A DNA stretch of 64,000 nt, taken from Mesostigma viride (Eukaryota; Streptophyta; Mesostigmatophyceae; Mesostigmatales; Mesostigmataceae). The notes under the pieces are model-generated. The model saw nothing but the letters and a program-made list of their open reading frames with translations, made no database searches and was not told the origin of the DNA. Shown piece by piece: positions 34,075-44,765 of the stretch (the stretch's first letter is position 1; each line of letters begins with the position of its first letter). The position numbers and the translations under genes were made by a program. The stretch lies in contig RPFO01000485.1 of assembly GCA_009746045.1 (NCBI GenBank), forward strand, positions 292,883 to 356,882, read 5' to 3'.

Positions 34075-34526
34075 CCCAGCCGCTTTGCAGAAAGGAATTC
34101 CGGGCGTCAGCTACGCTGCCCCTGACCCCTGTCGCCGCCTTCGTTAAAACAAAAGAGACCGCCATGAGCTAGGTGAGCAAGCTTTTATCGTGTTTCAAGG
34201 CCAACGGCTCTCTACCAACGGCCAGATCCGGCAACGGCCTCTAAACAGTTTTAGCCGTCAAGTTTTACTTCAGATATTGCTTGTTGCAAACCCGTCCGCA
34301 ATCACAGATCTGCTAGGAGAACCTAGACGCAGAAATCCGTCGTCAAGGTACTCAGCACACCGTCAAGGTATGGGCCGCAACAATTAGGCCATATCATCCG
34401 TAATACTCGTACACTAGGAGCCTAATCAACCTTATTACGATCACATCACCCAGCTCTATTTCACCTAGCATCAGCGGCTCCCCTTCCGTATCACTATAAA
34501 GAAACTATGTTCAGAGAACCCCGATT

Positions 34527-34676
34527 CTTTATATACTTGTGCACTGTGCTTTGCTAGGCCTGAGCAGCCTCGTAGGCCTGCTCAGTATTAACACCCCCGG
34601 TACAGTACTAACAACCTGTACAGCGTCCAGATCCTATACAGTAGGTCTGCCATACAGGCACAGTGACCACAGAGTA
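34527..34676. other. No gene; short spacer with hairpins
   Basis: Between element E and the TA-flanked block. Contains GAGCAGCC...GGCCTGCTC and GTACAGTACTAACAACCTGTAC inverted repeats. Confidence 0.4.
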
Positions 34677-34754
34677 CAGTCATTCACGCCTTAAGTTGGG
34701 TTCGAGGGTTTCTTCGGGTCAACCCAACTTAAGGCGTGAACCCAACTTAAGATG
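34677..34754. repeat. Left TIR and subterminal repeats of TA-flanked block
   Basis: Three copies of the ACGCCTTAAGTTGGGTT word, one direct and two inverted, within 78 bp. A long stem is possible between 34684-34702 and 34721-34739. Confidence 0.8.
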
Positions 34755-34991
34755 TTACCATAACTTGCGACCCCCCGCCCTGCTGATGGACTTTAGGGTG
34801 TCTTTTGATAGCTCTCGTGAAGGCCGATCGAACTGCACTAAAGAAATCACCCCTAAGGTCGTATTTCGGGTCGAAACTTGGATGCAAGTCATCAAACCGG
34901 CTGTAGGCAGGTGAAGCCCCACACAGCACGGTACTGGAGTGCTAGCCAAACCTGCCTAACTTGGTGTGCTACATAGGGCATGCGCGTTCAT

Positions 34992-35168
34992 TTATGAGTC
35001 ATCGTAAATAGTGCTGTGTTCAGGCTGTGTTGCTGGTTTGAGAGCTTGCTTGCCCCTGCCACCCGCCTTCTCGCCTGTGGTGTCTCGTTTCTGCTTTTTG
35101 TTGGACGTTGCCCCGTTGCCCGAAAACAGTTCGTTCCATGTGGCCTTACCATCAGTTTTGTCGGCCAT
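34992..35168 (-). CDS. Small basic ORF, unidentified
   Basis: 58 codons including the stop, MADKTDGKATWNELFSGNGA ... STIYDDS, with a Lys/Arg-rich centre (NKKQKR, GGRGKQ). It has a good ATG and a normal stop and lies inside the TA-flanked block. A GTAAGG at codon 7-9 could be a donor, in which case it is only a first exon. It could be a relic of the transposase N-terminus or an unrelated gene start. No family recognised. Confidence 0.25.
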   Translation of the reverse strand: MADKTDGKATWNELFSGNGATSNKKQKRDTTGEKAGGRGKQALKPATQPEHSTIYDDS

Positions 35169-35270
35169 TACTTAGTTGTTGGGTCGCATTTATGATGGGT
35201 TCAAATGTGACGAACGCCTAAATTGAACCGAAGCATCATGACCGAAGCCGTTTGCCCATATATACAATAC

Positions 35271-37078
35271 TGGTTCACATCATGGAGGACGGCACTCGCG
35301 GCGGCCTGCTGTCGCGGTCGGGCACCCAGCAAGGGGACCCCCTGGGACCCCTGTACTTTGCCGCCCCCCTCCAGGGTTGCCTCCAAGCGGTCCATGCTGC
35401 CCACCCGGCGGTCGCTATTCAGGCCTACTTGGATGATATCTACCTTCTGGGCCCTGTGCCGGACACCACCGCGGCTCTGCTGGCACTGCAGACCGCGGTG
35501 GCCGACATCAACCTCCAGTTGACCCTGGCCAAGTGCGCGGTGTACTCGCCCCAAGGTGATTGCTCCGGCTTCCCGCCCCAGCTCTTGGGCCGGAACGAGC
35601 GCCTCCATGGGTTGGATGTCCTCGGCGTTCCGGTTGGCGACCCCGCGTTTGTCATCGATGCTCTGCGGGCCGCCCTCGAGGCACGCACTGAGGTACTGCC
35701 CTTGATTGCGCGCCTTCATGATTCGCAGACCAAGGGTCTGCTTCTGTGGTTTTGCGCTCACCCTCGCGTCGTTCACTGGCTCCGGGGCGCTCTTCCGGCT
35801 CAGGTCCGGCTGGCCGCCGAGGGCCACGACGAACGCATCCAGTCGGCCTTGGCGCAGCTGGTCCCGGGCCCCAACCTCCCGCCACATGCTATTCGCATTG
35901 CCTCCCTGCCTGCACGGATGGGTGGCTGTGGTCTGACTCGTGCCGCCCGGCTGGCCCCAGCAGCATTTTTGGGCTCCGTCGCTCAGTCGTGGGCGGAAAG
36001 CTGCCGGCTCCTGCCCCTTTTGGCAACGGCAGCGCCTGACCTCCTGGACCCCAGCAGCCCTTTGCCCTTCGTCACCGCCATCCAGGAGGCCTATGCTGAG
36101 ATCCAGCAGGCCTGTTCTCCCGTCCGTGCCGCTCAGGCGGTACAGCGCCACCTCCCTCGCGGCACTCCCTCGGTCGCCTCCGTTCAATCTCCCGCCGCAT
36201 TCCCTGCTCGCGTCATCGATAAACACCAGAAAACCTACGCGGGTATTCTGCACACGGCTGATTGGATTGCTCTTTTCGCGGACCTCAACGCCCAGGGACG
36301 TGCGTGGCTGTTCTCGCTTTCCTTGCGGAGTGTGGGCTCGGCGTACCTTCGTGCTCTTCCCATGGCTCCCCCATTCGCCTTGGCTCCCAGCCACTACTCG
36401 GTGGCGCTCCGGCACCAGCTATTTGCCCCGCAGCCTCTTGTTCCGGCCGGGCGGCCTTGTGGTAGCTGTGGGCAGCCGCTGGATCCCACGGGGACTCACT
36501 ACCTTTCCTGCATGGGGGGCCAACAGAATCAGAATTGGTATTTGTATTTGCACACTGTCCTCCTGACGGTGGTGCTCGCCATGATTCGGTCGGTTTTCCC
36601 CCACGCGAACATCCGGTCCGAGGATGCGGATGGCGCTGCCTTCTATTCCCCCAACCACCGGCCTGACATCGTGGTGCTGGACTTTGAGGGGGGTGGCCGG
36701 CATCTGCTTATCGACGTTTCGGTGGCGCGGCCCTTGGCTCTTAGCCACGTGGCTGGGGCCTCCCTCACGGCAGGTTACACGGCGGACCGGGCGGAGCGGG
36801 CCAAGCTCCTGGCCTACGGCGACGTCGGGCACCATCGTGTGGTGCCCTTTGTCCTGGAGGAGTTTGGGGCCATGGGGCCCCTGACCTCCGCCTTCTTCAA
36901 GGAGTGTTGCCGGCTCCGGGAGGACCGGCTGGACCTGGAGGGCCAGCGGGCCTCATGGTCGGCGCGGACCTGGACGTCATATTGGCGTCAGCGCTTGTCG
37001 GTGGCGCTGACTCGGGCCATGGCTGACATCATGCTCCGCCGTACGCGGGCTGATTTTGCGGTGCAGCAGGGCTATTAG
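35271..37078 (+). CDS. LINE ORF2 C-terminal part: RT fingers/palm, CCHC finger, RLE endonuclease
   Basis: About 600 residues open from the truncation point to TAG; there is no native start, and the first ATG is at 35282. RT motif B is GTQQGDPLGP, motif C is AYLDDIY, motif D is LAKCAVYS. Further on, CGSCGQPLDPTGTHYLSC is a CCHC zinc finger. Then RPDIVVLDFEGGGRHLLIDVSVA matches a PD-(D/E)xK restriction-like endonuclease. RT-CCHC-RLE order is that of R2/NeSL/CRE-type LINEs; Dualen elements also carry RLE. It uses a GC-rich codon set unlike the AT-rich flanks. The remaining frame is intact, so the insertion looks recent. Confidence 0.82.
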
Positions 37079-37213
37079 GTTCCTCCCGTTAAGAGTTTCC
37101 ATTGGTCTTATCGTAGTATAGAGATTTGACATGGCTCTGTATAGAGGTTTATAGCTGGGCGTTTGCTTTGGTTTGAGTGATTTCACTCTGCTGTAAGTAA
37201 TTATATTATTATA
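35271..37213 (+). mobile_element. 5'-truncated LINE with RLE-type endonuclease, 13-bp target duplication
   Basis: Flanked by the 13-bp direct repeat ATATATACAATAC (35258-35270 and 37214-37226). It starts inside the RT domain and ends with an AT-rich tail (TAAGTAATTATATTATTATA). It lies in another LINE remnant that resumes at 37227. The direct repeat, the 5' truncation and the AT tail are the classic marks of target-primed reverse transcription. Confidence 0.85.
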
Positions 37214-37226
37214 ATATATACAATAC

Positions 37227-37830
37227 CGGCTACCGCGTCAAGTTGTTGGGTATCTTCAGTACTCCCCAGCTGCGAGCTAGGCCGACGTGGACCATGCACC
37301 GTATCTCCCTCGCCTGGCACGCTTTACGCCAATACAGGGCCCTGTGGCGCAAGCCCTTGGGCAAGATAGAGAAACAGGACCGGTTTAAGGTCCTGGTCCT
37401 TCCTGTTCTCACATATGGGGCCGAGACGTGGACCCTCACAGCCAACCTTGCCAAAAAGCTGGACGACACGGTCACCAACACGCCGCGGTCAATTTTCCGT
37501 GTTTGTGGGCTTAATAATGCTGCTCTCGTCCGCAAGGAGGACTTAATTGTACCTCTAGGCATGCCACTAGTGTCCAGAAGAGGTGGAAGACCATTGTCCA
37601 GGCTCATCATACGCCCGCCCCTGTGGGCAAGCCCCCTCCCCCCAAGCGGAAGGGGCGCTTTGCTGAGTAGAATAGGTAGGGTTTTCTAGATTAGTAGATT
37701 AGCTTAGAGTTAGATTAGTTCGGTTTCACGGCTCTGCCCACCTCCATCCATCCAGCAAGCTAGGGAATATGTGCTACATGATCTCCCAACGGAGTCATGT
37801 TATAATTTAGTTTTATGCCACTAGTTAGGC
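37227..37830 (+). pseudogene. LINE remnant 2: RT C-terminus and 3' end
   Basis: An open stretch at 37243-37689 includes TGYRVKLLGI-type sequence, RFKVLVLPVLTYGAETWTLT and LDDTVTNTPRSIFRV, the conserved thumb/C-terminal region of LINE reverse transcriptases. It is followed by a 3' untranslated segment (37690-37825) ending GATCTCCCAACGGAG and an AT tail. The same 3' end occurs at 10720-10850 on the other strand. The LINE at 35271-37213 is inserted in it. Confidence 0.7.
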
Positions 37831-38270
37831 ATCACCATCCAGCTAGCGGCGCCTGCAGTTGGTAGTAGGGCACTTAGCTCGCACCAACCAGGTAGACACA
37901 TCACGTGGCCCCTCCGCAGGGCTGCGACCTACTCAGCCTGGCAGGCATGCACCTCCTCAGTCACGTGGGACGGGCCCAGCAATGCTAGACGCCGCTGCAA
38001 GGCCCGCACTTTCAAAGAGCAGCTAGAAGAGGACATGGGGGGCCTATGAGGCCTCTCCATGATTTGGAAAAAGATGATGGACAAGGCCAAGTGGGCTCAG
38101 GTTATAGAGGACAACCGCGACCCCCTCCAGTGGGGAAGCCGCGTACGTGTTTGCAAACGCGAGAAGCATGCTAGGCAAAGACCCCTATTAGGGTCTGGGG
38201 CACAATAGATAGAGTAGGATTGTTTGTACTTAGATAAAATAGACCAGTAAATTTAAATTAAATTGTAATA
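37831..38270 (+). pseudogene. LINE remnant 3: C-terminal fragment and tail
   Basis: Translation in pieces resembles LINE C-termini (RRRCKARTFKEQLEED, WKKMMDKAKWAQVIEDNRDP), with an interrupting stop near 38048. It ends in an AT-rich tail (AAATTTAAATTAAATTGTAAT). It abuts another LINE 3' end in the opposite orientation (38270-38560). Confidence 0.5.
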
Positions 38271-38554
38271 AATCTCCGTTGGGAGTACATGCAGCAAATA
38301 TCCTTCAGAAGGGGCATATGGCTCCTTGATATGGCTCTTAATACATTCTGGGCTACTTCCTGCAAGGGTAGGCCGGGATGTAAACTACACTTGCTCTGGG
38401 TGCAAAAAGTGCACCGGGACCACTACGTATTCCAGCACCTCACTCTGCTGGCTGAGGTGCGGACAGAGGGTGGAAGATCATCTAAACAATGCCTAGGGCA
38501 TGGCTTCTCAGCAGAGAGTATCTCTCTGCATAGGCAGAGCTTGGCTAAATTGAA

Positions 38555-38808
38555 AGACCGGTAGGATTGCGTGTACCCATCGACCATCCATCCGTCTATT
38601 GATCATCGGGGTTAATGCTCCGTGACGGACTCCCCAACGGGAGCACGAGTCTGAGTAATTTATTAATTGTCGGTATTGTATTTATTATAATTAATCAATC
38701 AATCAATTAATTAATTAATTAATTAGACTCGTGCTCCCGTTGGGGAGTCACGGAGCATTAACCCCGCCGGATGGATGGATGGATGGGTGCAAACAGTCCT
38801 ACCGGTCT
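38555..38808. repeat. Long inverted repeat from tail-to-tail LINE 3' ends
   Basis: Arms at 38555-38652 and 38725-38808 are inverted copies sharing AGACCGGTAGGA, the ATCC run, GGGGTTAATGCTCCGTGAC, CTCCCCAACGGGAGCACG and AGTCT. The loop of about 70 bp is AT-rich, with AATTA repeats. Small indels separate the arms. Confidence 0.85.
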
Positions 38809-39089
38809 AATCTATCTACATCGGCTACATACTACATCTATCTAACAGCATTCTAACTACAACATCTATCTAGACAGCCGCACGCTGCCCTAGCTAGGGG
38901 CCGGGAGCTGTCTGGCGTGCCTCCCACGGGATTGCACACATACCGACAATGATGACATAATCAGCAACCAAATAACCAAGATCCGCAGTGAATTCTAGGT
39001 TACAAGTGTTGGGTGGGCTGGGTGGCGCGGGCTGGCGACCACCCACAAGTCGCGGCAGTCAAAACACAGTGCCACACCGCGCTAGAAGC

Positions 39090-39225
39090 CAGTTCACGCC
39101 TTAAGTTGGGTTTTTGCTAGTACAGCCAACAGCCTTAAGTTGGGTTCGCCATGCAGCCAACTGCGACCCAACTTAAGGCGTGAACCCAACTTAAGCCAAC
39201 CCAACTTATAAGGCGTGAATGACTG
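39090..39225. repeat. Right TIR and subterminal repeats of TA-flanked block
   Basis: Four to five copies of CCTTAAGTTGGGTT in both orientations, ending AATGACTG next to TA. It mirrors the left end but has more copies. Confidence 0.8.
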
Positions 39226-39302
39226 TACAGTCCACAGTGATTATTGCGTCTGCACCCAATAGTCCAGGACTAAGCCTGCGGTACCAACAGACCACAGGTT
39301 AA

Positions 39303-40265
39303 CCCCTCAACCGTCTCTGACTCGTACCTAGGATGAGTCACCAGTTGCACAGTACGCCACAGGTGCCCCCATTCAGCCTAATTATTATTTATAGACCATA
39401 CTGGGAACCAAGCATACCCATATGAGGGCCCACCTGGGAGTATAGTGGGTGGTCCCAGTACTAGCCCCCCCTGCTCTATAAATAGCCCCCCCCTCAGGGG
39501 GGTACGGTGAGTGTGTGCGGTGACACTCTTACAATGCGTGATAAACCCCTATCCTCAATGAGTTGACCCTGGGGTTGGTTTTGTAGATAGGTTAACAAGT
39601 TAGGATGGGTAACCAACACTAAAAAATGTAACCGCCCCAGGGACCCAGAAGATAGTGCTAAAAATAACTGGTGACTCATTGAAGTCACCAGTTTTTTGCG
39701 GGCTAAAACAAGCATTCTAGTGCAGTTTTGAACCTGGACATGATAGGTAAGCATGGAATATTGGTAAACACGCATGATAACACCTATTCCAACCTGTGTG
39801 CCACCAATACTTGCCATAACCACTGCCGCAAATGCTTGGAGACGGCTACGCGTGTGCCGCAAGTACGGGCTTCACAACCAATGCATGATGGACCACGTAT
39901 ACCTTGGATTTCACCCTAGTATTTCAGGGGGGAGTGCAACTGTACCCAAGCACTACATCCAAGCACTTACATGTCTTGTTTCACCCAGGGACCCACAAGA
40001 TAATGCTCAAAATATCTGGTGACTATTTTGAGTCACCAGTTTATGGGACCCTGTTGACTTTGACCAGGGTTTGCACCCTGGTCCGGTGGTCAGATACGGT
40101 CATTCAAGTGTCCTACGGACAGAGCAGATCTAGATCTTTCCAACGGTCCTATTTTTACCCGCAAAAACCTTCCCGCCAGATCCCTACAGGGCGCACAAAC
40201 TCGTGCCGATTTCCAGTCACGAGAAAAACTCGTGGTCGAAAATCGGCACGAGGACGGTTGAGGGG
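39303..40265. mobile_element. piggyBac-like non-autonomous element (TTAA-flanked)
   Basis: 963 bp bounded by perfect 13-bp inverted repeats CCCCTCAACCGTC and GACGGTTGAGGGG, each flanked by TTAA (39299-39302 and 40266-40269). TTAA duplication with C-rich ends is diagnostic of piggyBac-type transposition. No transposase. Inside are two diverged direct repeats of about 80 bp (around 39610-39705 and 39965-40050), each with a GGTGACTC/GAGTCACC stem-loop, a TATA-like CTATAAATAG at 39476-39485, and a stem-loop CTCGTGCCGATT/AATCGGCACGAG near the right end. Confidence 0.8.
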
Positions 40266-40269
40266 TTAA

Positions 40270-40539
40270 GGTTCCTATTTCCTGCGTACGACGTATTAAT
40301 CCAATACCGTCGTAGGTTCAGCACCTAATTCCTGTCAGCCCAGGAATTACTGTCGACCCCATATGCCGTCGGCACATATTCACGCGCGACTTAGAAGAAC
40401 AGCCGGCTCGCGCTCGCGCGCGACCGGGAAGTCGGAACGCCATAACTTTCTTGATACTTGTCGGAATGACCTCGTTCCGGTGTCGCTGGAATCGCAGAGA
40501 TATGCCGAATCAGGATCATGCCAATGCGCTTGGCGTTAA
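40270..40539. other. No gene; unassigned sequence beside element F
   Basis: No coding frame. It contains CG-rich GCTCGCGCTCGCGCGCGACC. It may be part of a gypsy LTR, but no second copy lies in the window to confirm that. Confidence 0.35.
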
Positions 40540-40559
40540 CTCTTGGTGCCCAGGCATTC

Positions 40560-41160
40560 AAAGAACTCCTGCCAGAAGCGGGCCGTGAACGTACAGCTTG
40601 TGTCGGTCCGATATGAATTGCCGGCTGAGTCTGTGGTACCTGAACACGTGGTTAAGGTATAGCTTAGCGCAAGCCTCGGCCGTGAGCTCGGCCGGACATG
40701 GTGCCAGGTGACACATGCGCGTCAAGCGGTCCAGGAAAACCAGAATCATGCTGTTGCCATTCTTTGTCTTCCGGAAGGGGCCAACAAAATCCATCATCAG
40801 AGAATCCCAAGGGCCCACTGGGTCTGGTAGGGTCTGGGGGACCGCCTGTGAGCCCGTATTGCGGGACTTCATGATCTGACATGATGGCCACTCGCGCACG
40901 TACGTCTCAATGTACTCTCGCATGCCTGGCCAGTAGAAGTTCTTTCGGGCCCGTGGCAGCAAGCGGTGGATCCCTTGGTGGCCACCGGCGAGAGAGTCAT
41001 GGAGCTCATGGAGCAGAGCCGCTCGACATATCTCCGGGACGTACAGGCGCCAGCAGTCTGCATGGCCTCACCATGACATAGAGTCGCCCGTCCTGGAACT
41101 TGCACGGGAGCTTGCCCATCTGCTTGGGGTGCGACCTGATTGCCTCTAAAGTTACGTTAA
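40560..41160 (-). pseudogene. Integrase part of gypsy element F
   Basis: The zinc-binding region and core start are recognisable: GGHQGIHRLL, ARKNFYWPGMREYIETYVRE, CQIMKSR, then DSLMMDFVGPF and HRLSRQFISDR. The C-terminal part is not seen. Confidence 0.75.
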
Positions 41161-41169
41161 ATAGTGCCG

Positions 41170-41780
41170 GAACCTTTTGCCACCTGCGGCAAATCGGTCT
41201 GTCACACTATTTTGCCCGGAATAACCACTTCCGGGCACCCAAGTTAATTCGGCCGTTGTTGTTGTTGTTGGAAGCCATTTTTTTTTGTTGTTGTTGTGGG
41301 GAAAAAAAAAATCTGTTTCAGTCCAAGTTGGAATGCGTCTAGAGACAAAGGGCAACTGTCGAAAGCTGGAAATGAGAATGACGATTGTATTAGCAATAAT
41401 ACAAGGAATGTGGTGAAAGCTTGAGGGCTCAGAATGGAACGTCTGGGCAAACTCGGGTGCTGCGGCACTCCCCAGTGCTACGCCTATATGCCTATGGCAG
41501 TGCTCACTGCAGCACCTGCCAGTGGACAACTGGACTACTGCAATGCCATGCGACCACGTCACTAGCAACCAGCTAACACTCGGCCCGTCAGACCCGGCTA
41601 CACCGGATCTGGCGGGACGTCGAGCTAGCACCTAGGAACAGTCTGGCACTAACTGCACGTCAGTCCACCTGACGCCTCAGTACCGTACGCCCTGCCGTAC
41701 AGTACTGAGGTGTCCCGCTCAGCCGCAGTAGGCAATACGCGGCGCGCAGGCCGGAAATCCGTGTGTCAGCCTAAGCATCT
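41170..41780. other. Unexplained block inside element F
   Basis: Non-coding sequence with a (TTG)n run near 41255-41300, poly-A/T runs, and a perfect hairpin CCTCAGTAC...GTACTGAGG near 41675-41709. It interrupts the gypsy reading between RNase H and integrase and is probably another small insertion. No clear terminal repeats found. Confidence 0.35.
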
Positions 41781-43878
41781 CATCTAACTTCTAAGGCCGC
41801 GGGCTCCGTGACAGTGAACCGACTAATCAACGTCTCCAGGACAGAAGTGATCGTGTACGTGTCCGCCTCCTCCTCAAGGGTTTGGTGCACGTACTCCGAA
41901 AAAATGGTAGGGGGCCCGATGCGCTGCAGGTGAAAAATTCCCGGAGCCGGTACCACGTGGCTGAGTGGCACTCGTGACCGGGACCCCTCCCTTTCCCCGG
42001 GGGCGCGCACGTCCTCGCGCGCGGCCTCCCAGTCGGGAGACAGGTCGTCCTGGGTCGTGCGACCGGTGTGGAACAGATTAAGCGACTGTGCGGCGACCCT
42101 GGGTCGCCACAAGGCGAGCCAGGCTCCTGCGCGGAGCCACATGTGGTGTGAAGTACGTCCATAGTCTCATAAAAATCTGCGTAGTCCGCCCGCCGAGAAA
42201 GGGCGTCCGGGACCACATTCTCTGCACCCTTCACGTACTGAATTTTGAAAGGGGCAAACTGAGACAAGTACTCCATCCACCGCGCCTGACGGGGCGTCAA
42301 GTTAGGTTGGGCGAGCAGGTGCGTGAGGGGCCGATGGTCCGTGTGGATGATCAGCCGGTGGGGATCAAGGTCCCCCTGCTCGCTAATGGCAACGTCACAC
42401 TGAGCCCCGAGAAGATGATGGCGCCAAGTGTGACAGCAGTAGACCACAGCAAGAAGCTCCTGCTGATGCACCGGGTAGTTACGCTCGGCGGGGATCATGG
42501 TGCGGGAGATATACTCAACCGGCTGTAACCCCTGACCCTGGTCCTGCAGGAGGACGCCGCCAATTGCAACCTTGCTCGCGTCCGTGGCCACCACAAAGGG
42601 CCTTGACGGATCCGGGATAGCGAGCACGGGTGCTGTGGTCAAGCTGTGCTTGAGGGCCTCGAAGGCCTGCTGGCACGGTTCCGACCAGACAAAGGGAACA
42701 CCCTTCTTGAGGAGGGCGTTGATGGGGGCAGCTATTGTCGCGAAGCGGGGGATAAAGCGTCGGTAGTATGACGCGATACCCAAAAAGCTGCGCACACCCT
42801 TGACGTCGGTCGGGGTCGGCCACTGTTGGATGGAAGCAATCTTTGCGGGGTCCGTCGCGACGCCAGCGGCAGAGAGGGTGTGACCCAAAAAGGGCACGCT
42901 GCGTCTAGCGCGGACCTTGGCCTTGCGGACCGAAAGATGCTCCTCTTCCATAATGCGCAACACTGTGTCGACGTCCTCTAAGTGATCCTCGAAAGTCTTG
43001 GAGTACACGAGGATGTCGTCCAGGTACGCGAGAGCGCATGTGCGCTTGTAGGACCACGGGGGCTTCACGCCCCTGTTGGGGTCCTTGAGGTCACGGGAAA
43101 CCTGCGGAAGATGCGCGGTTCCCATGACAGGGCGGAGGATGTCGTTCATGAGCATCTGGAAGCTCGCGGGGGAATTGCACAAACCCATCGCGGCCACCCG
43201 AAACTGGTAATGCCCAAAGGGCGTGTTGAACGCCGTCTTGTGACAATCCTCCGGGGCGATGCGAAGCTGCCAGAAGCCATCCGCGCAGTCTAGGACTGTG
43301 AAGCACGTGGCTCCTTGGACGCGGTTGAAGATATCGTCGATGCGCGGAAGGGGGTACTTGGACTTTACCGTGATAGCATTGAGCTTCCGGTAGTCCGTGA
43401 CGAGCCGCCACTTGCCCCCAGGCTTAGGGACCAGTAGCACACCAGCCGAGAAGGGGCTGTTGCTAGGCTCGATGAGACCCCGCTCCAAGAGCGCCATCAA
43501 GATCTTCTTCAGCTCCACCAGCTCAACTGGACCCATGCGGTACATGGGGGAAGACGTGGGACCGTAGCCCTCCTTTACCTGGATGCGGTGGAGCACTGAT
43601 GAGCGGTGCGGGGGAAACTCCTGCTTGCTTTTGTCAAAGAGCTTCTCCCGTCGCGCTAGAACCGCGTTATAACGCTCCGTCTCCTCGGGTGTAAACCCCA
43701 CGCCGATCTCATTAAGGAGAACCTCTATGTTGGAGAGGTCCAGACGGTACATGTAGTACTCCTTGCCTCGACGCAACTTACTCTCCAGTGACTTGAGGCT
43801 CATGAGGATCTGCGAAGCGTTGCGGGGCTGGGTGACTTCCCGCTCGTGCGTGATGTTATGCACGTCGGGGCCCTGCAC
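41780..43878 (-). pseudogene. RT and RNase H of gypsy element F
   Basis: A long open region with classic Ty3/gypsy motifs: KWRLVTDYRKLNAITVKSKY, FTVLDCADGFWQL, AFNTPFGHYQF, CALAYLDDILVYS, then VKGVRSFLGIASYYRRFIP. RNase H has FVVATDASKVAIGGVL, HQQELLAVV, HTDHRPLTHLL and VPDALSRR. Part of an element that is broken overall. Confidence 0.88.
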
Positions 43879-43879
43879 T

Positions 43880-44654
43880 TGGTATTAACCCTATTAGCCC
43901 TGCATATTCGCTGACAGGACTCCAAAAGGAACCGTCAGGGAACCACACCACGCGACGTCGAATGCTAATGTCCACATCCTGCGCGTCCAACCAGTCGATG
44001 CCGATGATGATGTCCGCAGCTCCCAGCGGTGCGACCGTGGCTGTGAGCTCCACAGGGATGCCTTGAATCACAGCCTTGATATCAACCCGGCCACCTGGGC
44101 GAGGGGCTCTTGCGACCATCTGAATAGGTCACATTCACCACTGTCGCATGTGGCCGGATGTCGTATCCTACGCGACGCGCCAATGCCTCGTTGATGAACG
44201 ACGTAGACGCACCCGTGTCCACCATGAACTGCACGTCCATGACGGTCTTGTCCTTGAGGTAGGGGTCTAATGCTGATCCCGGTACAGCCAGACCTCCCCT
44301 AAAAAGGAGCAAGTTGCGGGTACAAGCCGGAGTTGCGCGCGTAGGCTGGTCGGAGCTCGCTGCGCTACCCGTGGCCGGCTGCGTGCTTGGGGCAGAAGTC
44401 TCGCCCAAGGATGCATCCAGGCTTGTATTCGCTACAAGCGGGGAGCGACTATCTACTGTAACGACTGATTCTGCGCCCGCGCTGGTATTCGCTACCAACG
44501 GGGTGTCCTTATCGAAGCTGTCTATCTGCCCGACGTTATTGACTTGCGCTACCCTATCTACCTGTCCTACATCTACCTCTATCCGTGTAGGCAGGGACAC
44601 TAGGCACGAGGAACGGAGGGCCGGGAGACCGCCTCGGTCGACCGCCCGGTCCAC
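43880..44654 (-). pseudogene. Protease region of gypsy element F
   Basis: Retropepsin with DVQFMVDTGASTSFI as the catalytic DTG loop and GAADIIIGIDWLDAQDVDI as the flap/ILG end, preceded by a Ser/Thr-rich linker with repeated PLVANTS words. Confidence 0.78.
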
Positions 44655-44765
44655 TCTTCCCCCTCTACCTCATCCTCCTCGTCGCCATGCCCATAGCCGG
44701 CGACCGCCTTGCCATCCATAACCCACGAGGCGCCATTACGGGAGTCCTGTTGCTGTGAGAACAAC

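Larger units (their letters stand above)
30361..34526 (-). mobile_element. YR retrotransposon E, Ngaro-like (broken, truncated)
   Basis: Diverged relative of element D on the minus strand. Parts from its 5' side: a terminal repeat remnant (about 34143-34526, ending in the same CAGAGAAC...GATT as D), a Gag-like region (33169-34074), and an RT/RNase H/recombinase region (30361-33146) cut short at its 3' end. No second repeat set is seen. A few breaks. Clearly older than D. It abuts a minisatellite on the left. Confidence 0.85.
34677..39225. mobile_element. TA-flanked DNA transposon block with CAGT terminal inverted repeats
   Basis: Left end CAGTCATTCACGCCTTA (34677 on) and right end (to 39225) are inverted copies, differing by a 2-bp insertion. 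Both are flanked by TA (34675-34676 and 39226-39227). CAGT ends plus TA duplication fit Tc1/mariner-IS630 elements. Each end carries several direct and inverted copies of CACGCCTTAAGTTGGGTT. No transposase was found inside; the interior is mainly LINE pieces. I infer a non-autonomous element that later received LINE insertions. Confidence 0.68.

Noticed and set aside
35201-36415. 404-codon minus-strand ORF opposite the LINE
   Set aside because: Antisense shadow of a GC-rich coding frame; the sense strand carries clear RT, CCHC and endonuclease motifs.
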